From Actinobacillus capsulatus DSM 19761 (GTDB lineage Bacteria > Pseudomonadota > Gammaproteobacteria > Enterobacterales > Pasteurellaceae), in NCBI RefSeq assembly GCF_000374285.1, contig NZ_KB893943.1:26429-90428 (forward strand): a DNA stretch of 64,000 bases, read 5' to 3'. This document shows positions 1-9,242 of this stretch, one piece after another. Made by a program: the position numbers and the translations under genes. The number at the start of each line of letters is the position of its first letter. The stretch's first letter is position 1. Below the pieces are notes generated by a model that worked only from the letters and a program-made list of their open reading frames with translations, was not told the origin of the DNA and did no database searches.

Positions 1-1018
1 TAGAATCTCGATATACCCATGATTTGTATGCAAACTTATCACTTTTTTCAGATGCTTTTGTGTCTAAGAACCGTTTAATAAAGTTAAGAAAATAAAGATA
101 ATTCGCGCGAGTTTTTAATAGTTTTTCAATATCAAGTAAAGCTTTATTCTTTAATTGATTAATTATTTTTTCTACATCAACAGGACTCACAAAAACTCTA
201 TTTATTAAGTCAGGAATACTTTTAGAAGTACTAAGTAAATTAACTATTTCATGATTTAGAGTATTAGCAAACGTTTCTGGAGAACGGCTTGGATGTAATA
301 CCTGATTCTTTTCAATAAGATTCTTTGCATTAGGTATAATAATTTGATTACGGTATGTGAAAAATTTAAAGCAATCTTTCCAAAAATCATTTAATTTTGC
401 TACCTTCAAATTAGCTTTCATTACAGCAGTTGCTACCAATGACTCATCATTTGGGTATTGGTATAAATCCACTTTGTTTTCTATAAAATGATGGGTCAAC
501 TTTTGACGTTCTATCAAACAAGAATCTATAGCTTTTCCTGATAATCGGCTTAATGGAAAAAATGCTTGATAAACAGAGGGGGCAATCAATTGTCCTCTTT
601 GAGTCCAAGCCCATGAATCCATTGCGGGACCAAAATTATATAATAATGCATCATCTTCAATTTGCTCAAATTTCTGAAAGAAATTACCTAGATTAGGAAA
701 TGTAAAATCTACGTCAGATTCAATTAACCAATAGTAATCAGCCTGAATATTTCGTCTGAAAGCATAATAAAAGTAGTCCCCACATAGCCAGCCTAAGCCT
801 TTCTGGTTTGGGTGATTACTTAAAATTTGAATGTTTTCTAATAGTTCTTTATTTAAAGAAATTTTATTAGCATACTGTGGATATTGAATAATTTCTTTCG
901 TTTCATCGACAATAAAGTAAATGTTTTCAGATTTAAAATATTCACCTAACTGTTTGTACAATCTTTCTTCATTAATAGTCCATTGATGAGTTCTAATACC
1001 AATAACAGTCTTCTTCAT
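1..1018 (-). CDS. Putative capsule glycosyltransferase, partial (C-terminus beyond window)
   Basis: The frame is open from an ATG at 1018 to the left edge, giving 339 codons without a stop, so the gene is cut by the window. The N-terminus reads MKKTVIGIRTHQWTINEE. Around residue 100 the stretch YYWLIESDVDF places acidic residues after a hydrophobic strand, like the metal-binding DXD motif of GT-A glycosyltransferases. I do not recognise the family with certainty. It lies 24 bp downstream of the GT2 gene on the same strand, as the sixth gene of the cps cluster, so a role in serotype-specific capsule modification or side-chain addition is inferred. An alternative is another sugar-modifying enzyme. 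Confidence 0.6.
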   Translation of the reverse strand, partial: MKKTVIGIRTHQWTINEERLYKQLGEYFKSENIYFIVDETKEIIQYPQYANKISLNKELLENIQILSNHPNQKGLGWLCGDYFYYAFRRNIQADYYWLIESDVDFTFPNLGNFFQKFEQIEDDALLYNFGPAMDSWAWTQRGQLIAPSVYQAFFPLSRLSGKAIDSCLIERQKLTHHFIENKVDLYQYPNDESLVATAVMKANLKVAKLNDFWKDCFKFFTYRNQIIIPNAKNLIEKNQVLHPSRSPETFANTLNHEIVNLLSTSKSIPDLINRVFVSPVDVEKIINQLKNKALLDIEKLLKTRANYLYFLNFIKRFLDTKASEKSDKFAYKSWVYRDS

Positions 1019-1042
1019 AAGTTTTTGCTCCTTATATTAATA

Positions 1043-2077
1043 TTAGACTCTTTGTTTTTTAATTAACTCTTCTTGGAATACTTTTGATAAAATATTCGCT
1101 GTATAAATAAACTTTTCTTTATTTCCTTCACATAGTGCATCAAGACAAGCTCGGTTCCAGCTATTTGAAACAAGTCTTTTATATACGTATGCTTTATGCT
1201 TTTGTATAAATTCATAAGCAATATTGTATATTTCATCTTTCTCTTCTTCAGAGTAGAATTCAAATTCTCTGAGATAAATTAGTAAATCATGGTTCATGTA
1301 GAAAGCAATTTGATATGCTTTACGTAATTCGGGGATGTATTGCCATAAATTATTAATTGCTGCCATTCTTCCTTTAAAATTGCTTACGGATTTAGATGTT
1401 GTAATACTAGTTGCATTACCATAAATCAACCAAACATATACTCTGTTATTAATCAAGCCTATTCTCGCTACTTTTGAATACAGTTTGGCGGTAAACAGCT
1501 TGTCCTCATATAAACCTGTTTCAAAATATATATTATGTTCTTGAAGAGTTTTTACTCGATATAATTTATTCGTCGATAATGAATCATCAAATTGAGATAG
1601 TCTATTCTCAAAAGTACTAATTTTATTGGTTTTGTATAATGATCTAAACCACTCGCTTTCTACATTAGTTTCAAAGTCGCGACGTACTGTAACACCAGAT
1701 ACCACATCTAAATTGTTTTCCAGCATATACTTCATTAAATTTGAGAAAGCATCAGGATAAATTAGATCATCTGAGTCTAAAAAGAAGATAAATTCACCTT
1801 TCGCATTATCAATACCAAAATTTCTAGTTAAACCTAAGCCTTCATTTTTTTTATAAAAATAACGAAAACGAGGATCGTTAAATGAGCTAACAATATTCTC
1901 TACGGTCACTTCATGCCCATCATCAACAATCATTACATCTAAATTTTTATAATTTGATTGTTGAATAGATTTTAATGTTGCAGGCAATGTTTTACGAGAA
2001 TTGTAACAAGGTACAAGAATCGAAATTAAAGGCTGTTCTAATTTATTGCGGCTGAATAATTTTTTTAATAGTTTCAT
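1043..2077 (-). CDS. cpsE: Family 2 glycosyltransferase of the capsule cluster
   Basis: A 344-residue protein with the classic GT2 start at residues 17-60 (SILVPCYNSRKTLPATLKS, then VMIVDDGH) and the DXD-type motif FFLDSDD near residue 100, which binds the metal and nucleotide-sugar. The C-terminal 150 residues are not diagnostic. A strong ribosome-binding site (AAGGAGAT) precedes the ATG. It follows the capsule polymerase gene with a 12-bp gap, so the two are probably co-transcribed. It likely adds a sugar to the glycerol-phosphate capsule repeat in the cytoplasm. The name cpsE follows gene order in A. pleuropneumoniae type I capsule loci; the sugar cannot be read from the sequence. Confidence 0.8.
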   Translation of the reverse strand: MKLLKKLFSRNKLEQPLISILVPCYNSRKTLPATLKSIQQSNYKNLDVMIVDDGHEVTVENIVSSFNDPRFRYFYKKNEGLGLTRNFGIDNAKGEFIFFLDSDDLIYPDAFSNLMKYMLENNLDVVSGVTVRRDFETNVESEWFRSLYKTNKISTFENRLSQFDDSLSTNKLYRVKTLQEHNIYFETGLYEDKLFTAKLYSKVARIGLINNRVYVWLIYGNATSITTSKSVSNFKGRMAAINNLWQYIPELRKAYQIAFYMNHDLLIYLREFEFYSEEEKDEIYNIAYEFIQKHKAYVYKRLVSNSWNRACLDALCEGNKEKFIYTANILSKVFQEELIKKQRV

Positions 2078-2089
2078 GCTGTATCTCCT

Positions 2090-5044
2090 TTACGTTGTTT
2101 GATCTAAAGATAGGATTAAGCTATCCCATTTAGCAAAAACAGTTTGATTAGAGAAGTTGTTAAAGATCATTTCAATATCCTTTAACTTAATATTTTTACT
2201 ATTTTCAATGGCTTTAACTACGTTCTCATAATCACCGTAAGGTAATAAAAATCCTGATTGATTATGGTTTACAATTTCTTTAGCAGCTGTAAATGAATCA
2301 AAAACAATCACAGGTTTGCCATAAGCATAGGCTTCTAGTAAAACAAGAGGAAAGCCCTCTGATTTACTCATTAATAATAAGGAATTATTTTCTGAGAAAA
2401 TTTTAGTTTTATTACTTTCAAAGCCTCTCACTTTTAAAATATGCTCTAGACCATGACGATTAATTTCAGCTATAAATTCATCTTTTAAAGCTCCATCACC
2501 ATAGATATTTACTACAATATTTGAGTTCTGAGCAAGAATTGTTTTTCCAAGGTCAATGATGGCAAATATATTTTTATCCGCATCTAGACGGCTAATTACT
2601 GCAGTATTTAATTGATGTTTTTTATTCTGTTTAATTGGACCAAATTCCTCATCAATAGAGTTATGCATAAATCCTAATTTATCTTGAATCTCAGGATTTA
2701 AATGAGGTTTAAGTAAGTCTACAGCTGATTGTGTAAGCAATAATAACTTTTGATAGTTATAGAGTTTGCCTTTATTTAACCAATCTAAATGTGGCCCATA
2801 AAGTTCTCTGGAAATCATATCTTTAACATCACCATGGAACATCAGAATTGATTTAGCGTTAGTTAAATATTTTTGGAAATACATATGAGCAGAAAACTGT
2901 AATGAAATTACAATGCCATCTGTATTTTGTAAAATATTAGCGCAAGCGCCATTTAAATATTGGCTAGATAATTTAAAATCAATATATTCGCTTTCTAATA
3001 AATGATATTCAGAGTTTGCTTCTGCAAATTCTTTAATAGCAATAACATAAATGCGAGAGTTATACTTCTGCTTATAGTATTTTGCCATATTCTTTAAAAA
3101 TGAGTGGACACCACCAATTTGGTTTAAGTCATTTACTAAGAAAATAATATCCTTGCTGAATCTTAAATCTGCATTAAAATTTATTTTATCTACAATACGC
3201 TGAGTAGATTTTCCATCTTCCAGTGGATAAAATTCATTAATAATCTTACTATTGTTTGAGTTAAGCTTATTCCAGTTTAATGTATATAATTCAAATTCAG
3301 TTCGAATAATTTGCTCTTTAGGTAAATAATCTCCAAAATCGAAGTAAACCCCTCGTTGTTTCATATATTCATCATAATCATACTGGAATAGAATGATTGG
3401 CTTATTTAATACAGCAAAGTCAAGAACTAATGATGAATAGTCGCTGATTAAGATATCTGCGATTTTCATTAGCTCTGCCATATTTTCATGTGAGGTACAG
3501 TCAATAACGCCGTTATATGTATTAGCTAAATAATTTAGGTAATGCATTTTTGTGATCAATACATAATCATTATCTAAGTAATTTAGTAATGTATTTGGGT
3601 CAAAGGGCAATTGTACGGCACCAGCTTTACGGAAAGTTGGTGCATATAAAACAATTTTCTTATCAAATGGAATACCTAATTTATGCTTTATATATGAGCT
3701 ATCAAGATACTCGGGTAAAGTAGTGTGTTTACTATATTTTTTTAGTAGATTCCAATTAAATTGATATAATTCTTCCGCTTCTTGTGCGACATATTTCCTA
3801 GATGCTAGTATTTCTAGCTCTTGTTTTCTGGAAGTATGTTGTTTTACAAATGATTCATAGTCGTACTGTATTAGAACTGCAGGCTTATTATATCTATCAA
3901 ATGTATAGATTAATTCGTGGTAATCGCTAATTAATAAATCAGCAATTAAAAGGGCATCCTTATTATCTAAATCGGAAGTATAGTAGATATTATTTTCTGC
4001 TTGTTCGATATATCCTTTAAAAGGTAATAAAGTAAGCAAACAATACTCTTCACCTAAATGAGATAATAATTTATTAGGATCAAATGGGAAATAAAGTTCA
4101 CCTACCCCTCTAAATTCAGGAGCATATAAAATAACCTTTTTATTAGGTAAACCTAATTTATTACGTAAGGCATTGATTTTATCGGCATTGCTTGTAGAAA
4201 TAGATGAAAATAAATTATCCATTTTGGCACAACCAAGTTGTAATATTTCACCATCATAGCGCATTGCTTTACGTAAAAATGTATCAGTATAAAAATTAGA
4301 CATTGAAATCATGCTGTCATAGGCAAGATCATAGCGGATTGCTGTTGCTAGATTTTTAATGTCAAAGTCAATGAACATTTTTTTATAAGGGATACCGTGC
4401 CATACCGAAACCCATTTATTAGTATCAGTAATACGGTAGCTATAGTTCATTGTGCCTGAGTCAATAACATAATCTGCAGTAAATTTTAAATATTCACCAA
4501 ATGAAGTTCCATTCTTGACTAATACATGAGTATTTTTATACACAATGTCTTCAGGTAATTCACGTAATATAATATATACGTCAAATTTATCTTTATAGTA
4601 TTGGATAAATGATGAAATATCAGCCATTACTCGATGGTTATAGTCTGATGGAATAAGTAGTACTGTTTTTCTGATAGCGGTACCAATAGACTGGCTAATA
4701 CCACTTTGTTTCATTCTAGTTACAACAGTAGTGATTTTATGTGGAGATGAGTATGTGTTATTAAGGTGGCGTTCAGCCTGTTGGAGCTGCTTTTTCCAAT
4801 GTGTATTATATGGAGCTATTTCAAGAGCTTTAGCAATAAATGAATGAGCCTCTGAGAAATGCCCTAATTTAAGGTGACATAATCCTAGCTTAAAGGTATT
4901 TTTTGCATGTAAAGGAGATGTGCTATAAGCAGCTTCAAAGCAAGATAAAGCTTCTGCCCATTGTTTTTTTCTGTATAAAACTAATCCTCGATGATACCCT
5001 TTAGGAGCAATCACATTATGATAAGAGTTTTTCAAAAATTTCAT
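2090..5044 (-). CDS. cpsD: Multidomain teichoic-acid-like capsule polymerase (TPR, TagF-like, GT4)
   Basis: A 984-residue protein. Residues 16-95 look like TPR helices. Residues 125-610 match CDP-glycerol glycerophosphotransferases of the TagF type, with WHGIPYKK at 215-222 containing the conserved His. The nucleotide-binding half appears twice: 295-450 is degenerate (LLPF where the RxHY-type motif belongs; ISDYHEL), while 455-610 keeps KMHY at 499-502, ISDYSSL and RGVYFDF. Residues 633-980 form a GT4 glycosyltransferase (GGVHSFL, EGFPLVLLEAYAYGKPV). Known CpsD enzymes of A. pleuropneumoniae combine TagF-like and glycosyltransferase activities to build glycosyl-glycerol-phosphate chains. It therefore probably alternates glycerol-3-phosphate and hexose transfer on the inner membrane face. 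The start is supported by AAGGA upstream. Confidence 0.88.
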   Translation of the reverse strand: MKFLKNSYHNVIAPKGYHRGLVLYRKKQWAEALSCFEAAYSTSPLHAKNTFKLGLCHLKLGHFSEAHSFIAKALEIAPYNTHWKKQLQQAERHLNNTYSSPHKITTVVTRMKQSGISQSIGTAIRKTVLLIPSDYNHRVMADISSFIQYYKDKFDVYIILRELPEDIVYKNTHVLVKNGTSFGEYLKFTADYVIDSGTMNYSYRITDTNKWVSVWHGIPYKKMFIDFDIKNLATAIRYDLAYDSMISMSNFYTDTFLRKAMRYDGEILQLGCAKMDNLFSSISTSNADKINALRNKLGLPNKKVILYAPEFRGVGELYFPFDPNKLLSHLGEEYCLLTLLPFKGYIEQAENNIYYTSDLDNKDALLIADLLISDYHELIYTFDRYNKPAVLIQYDYESFVKQHTSRKQELEILASRKYVAQEAEELYQFNWNLLKKYSKHTTLPEYLDSSYIKHKLGIPFDKKIVLYAPTFRKAGAVQLPFDPNTLLNYLDNDYVLITKMHYLNYLANTYNGVIDCTSHENMAELMKIADILISDYSSLVLDFAVLNKPIILFQYDYDEYMKQRGVYFDFGDYLPKEQIIRTEFELYTLNWNKLNSNNSKIINEFYPLEDGKSTQRIVDKINFNADLRFSKDIIFLVNDLNQIGGVHSFLKNMAKYYKQKYNSRIYVIAIKEFAEANSEYHLLESEYIDFKLSSQYLNGACANILQNTDGIVISLQFSAHMYFQKYLTNAKSILMFHGDVKDMISRELYGPHLDWLNKGKLYNYQKLLLLTQSAVDLLKPHLNPEIQDKLGFMHNSIDEEFGPIKQNKKHQLNTAVISRLDADKNIFAIIDLGKTILAQNSNIVVNIYGDGALKDEFIAEINRHGLEHILKVRGFESNKTKIFSENNSLLLMSKSEGFPLVLLEAYAYGKPVIVFDSFTAAKEIVNHNQSGFLLPYGDYENVVKAIENSKNIKLKDIEMIFNNFSNQTVFAKWDSLILSLDQTT

Positions 5045-5063
5045 TCATTTATTCCTTATTTTA

Positions 5064-6206
5064 TTATTTTTGTATTTTAGCTCTATAAATCTTCATTTCC
5101 GCCTCATTGATAACTTCCATATTTGGCGTATCAAAGGCGCTATCAAATTTAGTTTTTGGCGTACGCCAATCACCGTAATTTTCTGTTAGGTATAAATCAT
5201 AATTTTCAGGTATTAAATATTGTTGTCCGAGAAAATGCGTATATACCAAGTTGAATGGCGAGTTATGCCATTTTATTTTGACACCTGCGTGCCAATAGTC
5301 ATTAGGTTCGCGATAATGGATAAATACATCAATCACGATGCCATTAACGTGTCTTAACATTACTAAATGTTTTGTTCGAGTTGGTACTACATAAAAATAG
5401 CCTGAGGTCGCTAAATAATTTGCTAATTCTTCATAGGAATGGTCATCCCAAACACCGACATCAATATCTTTATCATGTCCTAATAGTTTTCCTTCTCGGA
5501 TGCAGCCTAAGAGGGTACCGCTAATTAGAAAGAAAGGAATTTTGTGTTGATCCAGTACTTTTTTGAGATCTGCTAACGCAATAGAAGCTGATTTATCGTT
5601 ATAAGCGGTCTTTTTTTTCTTAAATTTTGCTTGCTTTGGTACAGTTTGCTTTGCGCTAAGTGCTAATGCCGTTTCTGTTAAACCTGCTCGTAATGCCGCA
5701 TTTGTTCTTGGATGAATAAGCAAATCGGACTTTAGGTAAGAAGTCGTTGTTCTTACTTGTTCAATACGCTGGTCTAAACGCTGATAATCCTCAGCGGTAT
5801 TTACTAGGTTTGCCAAATGTATCCAAACTTTTTTTCTTTTATTGAGTAATGCACACTGTTCTAATAATTGCCAAGCCTCTTCTTGGCGTTGGCACTTCAC
5901 TAGAATGTCGGCATATAAAAAAACAGCTTCGGGTACTTTTGCAAAATTTGTTATTTTTTTAACCGCTTGTTCAGCTAGGGAGTATTCTCCACATAAGAAA
6001 TAGCTTTGTGCTAAGAAGTAATATCCGATATTAATGCCTTTATTGAGCATTTTATTGGCTATCTTTCTTACATGAGAATGATCTGCCCGTTCAAGTGCGG
6101 AAAGTAGGTGAAGCCCATACCAATAGGCAAGCAAAGAACGTTGGGAGTTACTTTCTCTCAGGACTCTTTGCAAGCTTGGTAAATGCTTTTGTAAGGTTTG
6201 GAACAT
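5064..6206 (-). CDS. cpsC: LicD/nucleotidyltransferase-fold protein with helical-repeat N-terminus
   Basis: With an ATG start at 6206 the protein has 380 residues. A longer reading from a TTG at 6266 would overlap the upstream gene by 47 bases and is less likely; AAGAG lies upstream of the ATG. Residues 1-180 are helical and TPR-like. From about residue 205 a LicD-type domain is seen: SGTLLGCIREGKLLG at 229-243, then HDKDIDVGVWDD with the acidic pair expected for metal binding, then GIVIDVFIHYRE. LicD and fukutin-related proteins transfer phospho-substituents to glycans, so a step in glycerol-phosphate linkage or priming is inferred. The third cps gene, it sits 13 bp after the cytidylyltransferase gene. 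Confidence 0.75.
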   Translation of the reverse strand: MFQTLQKHLPSLQRVLRESNSQRSLLAYWYGLHLLSALERADHSHVRKIANKMLNKGINIGYYFLAQSYFLCGEYSLAEQAVKKITNFAKVPEAVFLYADILVKCQRQEEAWQLLEQCALLNKRKKVWIHLANLVNTAEDYQRLDQRIEQVRTTTSYLKSDLLIHPRTNAALRAGLTETALALSAKQTVPKQAKFKKKKTAYNDKSASIALADLKKVLDQHKIPFFLISGTLLGCIREGKLLGHDKDIDVGVWDDHSYEELANYLATSGYFYVVPTRTKHLVMLRHVNGIVIDVFIHYREPNDYWHAGVKIKWHNSPFNLVYTHFLGQQYLIPENYDLYLTENYGDWRTPKTKFDSAFDTPNMEVINEAEMKIYRAKIQK

Positions 6207-6219
6207 TAACAAATTACTC

Positions 6220-6642
6220 TTATTCGTGAATTTGTTTTTGTCCGGCAGCGAGGTCTTTCTTCGCAAGCATTTTTTTTACCTGAGTGGTTGAGATATCAGG
6301 GGTTCTGGGCAAATAAACCACTTCGCAGTAATCTGCCAAGAAGTCGAATTTCCCTTCCCAGTCATCGCCCATCACAAATACATCGATTTCGTGATTTTTT
6401 ACATCCTCGATTTTTTGCTCCCAGTTTGTTTCTGGAATCACTTCGTCCACATAACGAATTGCTCTCAGAATATGCTCACGTTCTTCGTAGGTGTAAGCAC
6501 AGACTTTGCCTTTTCCAAGGTTAAATTGGTCGGTTGAAATTGCAACAGTAAGGTGATCTCCTAATGCTCTTGCTCTTTCTAGTAGGCGGATATGTCCATG
6601 GTGTAATAGATCAAATGTGCCATAAGTTAACACTTTTTTCAT
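6220..6642 (-). CDS. cpsB: Glycerol-3-phosphate cytidylyltransferase (TagD-like)
   Basis: 140 residues, the usual length for the TagD/GCT family. It shows the nucleotidyltransferase signature HHGH at residues 14-17 inside GTFDLLHHGHIRLL, and RTPDISTT near residue 113, the counterpart of the RTxGISTT signature. The enzyme makes CDP-glycerol from CTP and sn-glycerol-3-phosphate in the cytoplasm. This supplies the donor for the TagF-like polymerase encoded 1.2 kb downstream and is the clearest sign that the capsule contains glycerol phosphate. The ATG is preceded by a GGAG/AGGG-rich stretch. Confidence 0.93.
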   Translation of the reverse strand: MKKVLTYGTFDLLHHGHIRLLERARALGDHLTVAISTDQFNLGKGKVCAYTYEEREHILRAIRYVDEVIPETNWEQKIEDVKNHEIDVFVMGDDWEGKFDFLADYCEVVYLPRTPDISTTQVKKMLAKKDLAAGQKQIHE

Positions 6643-6686
6643 CCCTAAACTCCGTGTCGTTAAATATAAAAAGAAAATGTTATAAA

Positions 6687-7829
6687 TTATTTTTTGATTA
6701 ATTTTTTAGAAATCTGTCGTATTTGAGTAAAGGATTGCTTTTTAGCTTTTTGTTGTTTTATTTTTTCAATATTTAATAATTTTTCTGTATGCCGCACATA
6801 TAGTTGTTGTTGCGATAATACATACTTGCCGTCAGCCAGTTGTTGTAAAGCATTTATTGCTTGCTGCGTGGCGTTTTTATTATGGACAAACAGTTCTTGA
6901 TATAGTGCCTCATCTACTAATTTTTGCTCAGTTAGCGCCTGGGTCACGCTGATAGCGAGCTTTTCAGGAGTGGTAACTTCATAGCCTAATTTAGAGCGAT
7001 GAGCAACTTCTAAGCTAAATTCATCCAGTTTTTGTTGATTCATTAGCGGTATAGTAAGCAATACCACCGGTTTTTTGCCAAAAATAGCATCAAAGATTGC
7101 GCCGCTAAAATCGGAAATAACAATATCTGCTATTGAAATAAGTGAGAGTAAGTCATCACTTTCATAGAAAAAATGTAGATTAGGGTACAGTTTTTCATAA
7201 TTTTGATGCTTATTAGCTAATAAAAGCGTGTTGTGATGCAATTTCACCAATACGTTGTGCGATTCAGCTAATTTGGCTATTTCTGTTATATATAGTGAGA
7301 AGCTAGATAATTCTCCCCAGCTTGGTGCATATAGAATCGTTTTTTTATTCGTATCTAAGACATTGCCGTAAGTTTTTTTCGCTTTTTGATGAAATAAAGG
7401 CTGATGCCATAAATCATATCGTGGGCAGCCTGTTATCTCAGTCGGAGAGAAATAGGAAATTCGTTTATAGGCATAATGCCCATAAACCAAATTTAGATCT
7501 GCAAATGTTCTCCAAGTACCATAGTTATGTGGTTCCTTAGCATATCCATATTGAAGCAATGCAATTTTTGTATGGCGAAATAAATAAAGTTGCTCAAAAG
7601 TTGTTTGAGCAACTAGAACGTCAAAATTTCCATCAATTTTTGCATGTATATCTGTATGGCTGATATAAGCAATATTATTGTTTATATCTCGTAATATATC
7701 CTTACAGATTGGTACACTACGCCTACGTTTTTCAATAATCAGTAAGGCAATAGGTAACGCTTGTAATAAGGGCTTGAAATGTAAAACCTGAAAACTATTC
7801 CAAGCGATAAATGCTATTTTCATCAACAT
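6687..7829 (-). CDS. cpsA: TagB/TagF-like glycerophosphotransferase, first cps gene
   Basis: Up to 380 residues; two in-frame ATGs lie at 7829 and 7823, and the second (MKIAFIAWNSF) has better spacing from GGGTG. The C-terminal half matches the CDP-glycerol glycerophosphotransferase fold: TILYAPSWGEL near residue 165, VKLHHNTLL near 195, and IADIVISDFSGAIFDAIFGKKPVVLL near 235. The protein is too short to be a processive TagF with long extensions. In related capsule systems the first gene adds the initial glycerol phosphate onto the lipid-linked acceptor before polymerisation, so a priming role is inferred. It is the first gene leftward from the divergent cps/cpx promoter region. The C-terminus is Lys/Gln-rich and basic. 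Confidence 0.82.
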   Translation of the reverse strand: MLMKIAFIAWNSFQVLHFKPLLQALPIALLIIEKRRRSVPICKDILRDINNNIAYISHTDIHAKIDGNFDVLVAQTTFEQLYLFRHTKIALLQYGYAKEPHNYGTWRTFADLNLVYGHYAYKRISYFSPTEITGCPRYDLWHQPLFHQKAKKTYGNVLDTNKKTILYAPSWGELSSFSLYITEIAKLAESHNVLVKLHHNTLLLANKHQNYEKLYPNLHFFYESDDLLSLISIADIVISDFSGAIFDAIFGKKPVVLLTIPLMNQQKLDEFSLEVAHRSKLGYEVTTPEKLAISVTQALTEQKLVDEALYQELFVHNKNATQQAINALQQLADGKYVLSQQQLYVRHTEKLLNIEKIKQQKAKKQSFTQIRQISKKLIKK

Positions 7830-8006
7830 TTACACCCAGTTATATTTATTAAAATAATGTCTATTCTTTATAGAAAAGTAATATCTTAGGTTGTCGTTTT
7901 AAAAGACACAATGTTAGACTATAATCCGTAATTATTACATTATATCTATAAGCTTGTATAGCTTATACTCATTTTACACACTTTTTCAATAGAGTCTTTT
8001 CATAAG
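7830..8006. promoter_or_regulatory. Divergent promoter region between cps and cpx operons
   Basis: This 177-bp, very AT-rich gap separates the leftward cps genes from the rightward cpx genes and must carry both promoters. A TATACT hexamer at 7964-7969, 38 bp before cpxD, is a plausible -10 element, but no good -35 was found at the right distance. No uptake word or clear operator was noticed. Confidence 0.5.
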
Positions 8007-9194
8007 ATGAAAATAAAAAAACATAATTCAATCATAGGGTTAACTTTAGCTGCTTTGTTAATCTCAGCCTGCTCAAGCCTCCCAACTTCAGGCCCTAGCC
8101 ATAGTGCGATTTTAGAAGCTAATTCTCAGAACTCAGATAAACCTTTACCGGAAGTTAATTTAGTGGAGTTAGATAATGGATTAGTTCAACAGTTGTATCA
8201 GACTCAGCAAAGTCAGCAATTTTCCGGCTTTGTAGGTACGGCAGGTGGTGCGGGCTATGCCGGTGCGGTTAATGTGGGAGACGTGCTTGAAATTTCGATT
8301 TGGGAAGCGCCGCCGGCTGTGTTGTTTGGCGGTACCTTCAGCTCTGAAGGGCAGGGTAGCGGGCATTTAACCCAATTACCAGCACAAATGGTTAACCAAA
8401 ACGGTACGGTTACAGTGCCGTTTGTCGGTAATATTCGTGTTGCAGGTAAAACACCGGAAGCGATTCAGTCTCAAATTGTTGGGGCATTGCAGCGTAAAGC
8501 GAATCAACCGCAAGTATTGGTAAAAATTGCTAATAATAACTCTGCGGATGTTACTGTTATTCGTCAAGGTAACAGTATTCGTATGCCGCTGAGTGCAAAT
8601 AACGAACGTGTGTTAGATGCTGTTGCGGCAGTAGGCGGTACAACAGAAAATATTGAAGATGTTACGGTTAAATTAACCCGTGGCTCTCAAGTAAAAACAT
8701 TAGCGTTTGAAACCTTAATTTCCGATCCAGCGCAAAATATTATGTTATGTGCCGGTGATGTGGTTTCGTTGTTGAATACACCTTATAGCTTTACCGGTTT
8801 AGGCGCGGTGGGTAATAACCAGCAAATGAAATTCTCCAGTAAGGGTATTACGCTTGCTGAAGCAATCGGTAAGATGGGTGGTTTAATTGATACTCGTTCG
8901 GATCCGAGAGGGGTATTCGTATTCCGCCACGTGCCTTTTGCACAATTAAGTTTAGAACAACAAGCGCAATGGAAGGCTAAAGGCTATGGTATCGGTATGG
9001 ATGTGCCGACGGTTTATCGCGTGAATTTACTTGAGCCGCAATCTATATTTTTATTACAGCGTTTCCCAATGCAAGATAAAGATATTGTGTATGTTTCAAA
9101 TGCGCCATTGTCTGAGTTCCAAAAATTCTTAAGAATGATTTTCTCAGTAACATCACCGATTACAAGTACAACTAACAGTATTCGTAGCTATTAA
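8007..9194 (+). CDS. cpxD: Capsule export outer-membrane lipoprotein CpxD (Wza/BexD family)
   Basis: 395 residues with a lipoprotein signal peptide: hydrophobic LTLAALLI then the lipobox LISAC with Cys22. The mature part carries the polysaccharide export (Poly_export/SLBB) pattern: VNVGDVLEISIWE near residue 90, NGTVTVPFVGNIRVAGKTPEAI near residue 130, and later SLBB-like segments. It forms the outer-membrane ring through which capsule leaves the cell, like BexD of H. influenzae and CtrA of N. meningitidis. First gene of cpxDCBA, transcribed divergently from the biosynthesis genes. Confidence 0.95.
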   Translation: MKIKKHNSIIGLTLAALLISACSSLPTSGPSHSAILEANSQNSDKPLPEVNLVELDNGLVQQLYQTQQSQQFSGFVGTAGGAGYAGAVNVGDVLEISIWEAPPAVLFGGTFSSEGQGSGHLTQLPAQMVNQNGTVTVPFVGNIRVAGKTPEAIQSQIVGALQRKANQPQVLVKIANNNSADVTVIRQGNSIRMPLSANNERVLDAVAAVGGTTENIEDVTVKLTRGSQVKTLAFETLISDPAQNIMLCAGDVVSLLNTPYSFTGLGAVGNNQQMKFSSKGITLAEAIGKMGGLIDTRSDPRGVFVFRHVPFAQLSLEQQAQWKAKGYGIGMDVPTVYRVNLLEPQSIFLLQRFPMQDKDIVYVSNAPLSEFQKFLRMIFSVTSPITSTTNSIRSY

Positions 9195-9242
9195 TGAAGG
9201 TCGATAGACCCTAAAAGATAAATCTATTTAGAGGAAAGGATA

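Noticed and set aside
6207..6266. TTG-started N-terminal extension of the LicD-like cps gene
   Set aside because: It would overlap the cytidylyltransferase gene by 47 bases; an ATG with an acceptable ribosome-binding site lies at 6206.
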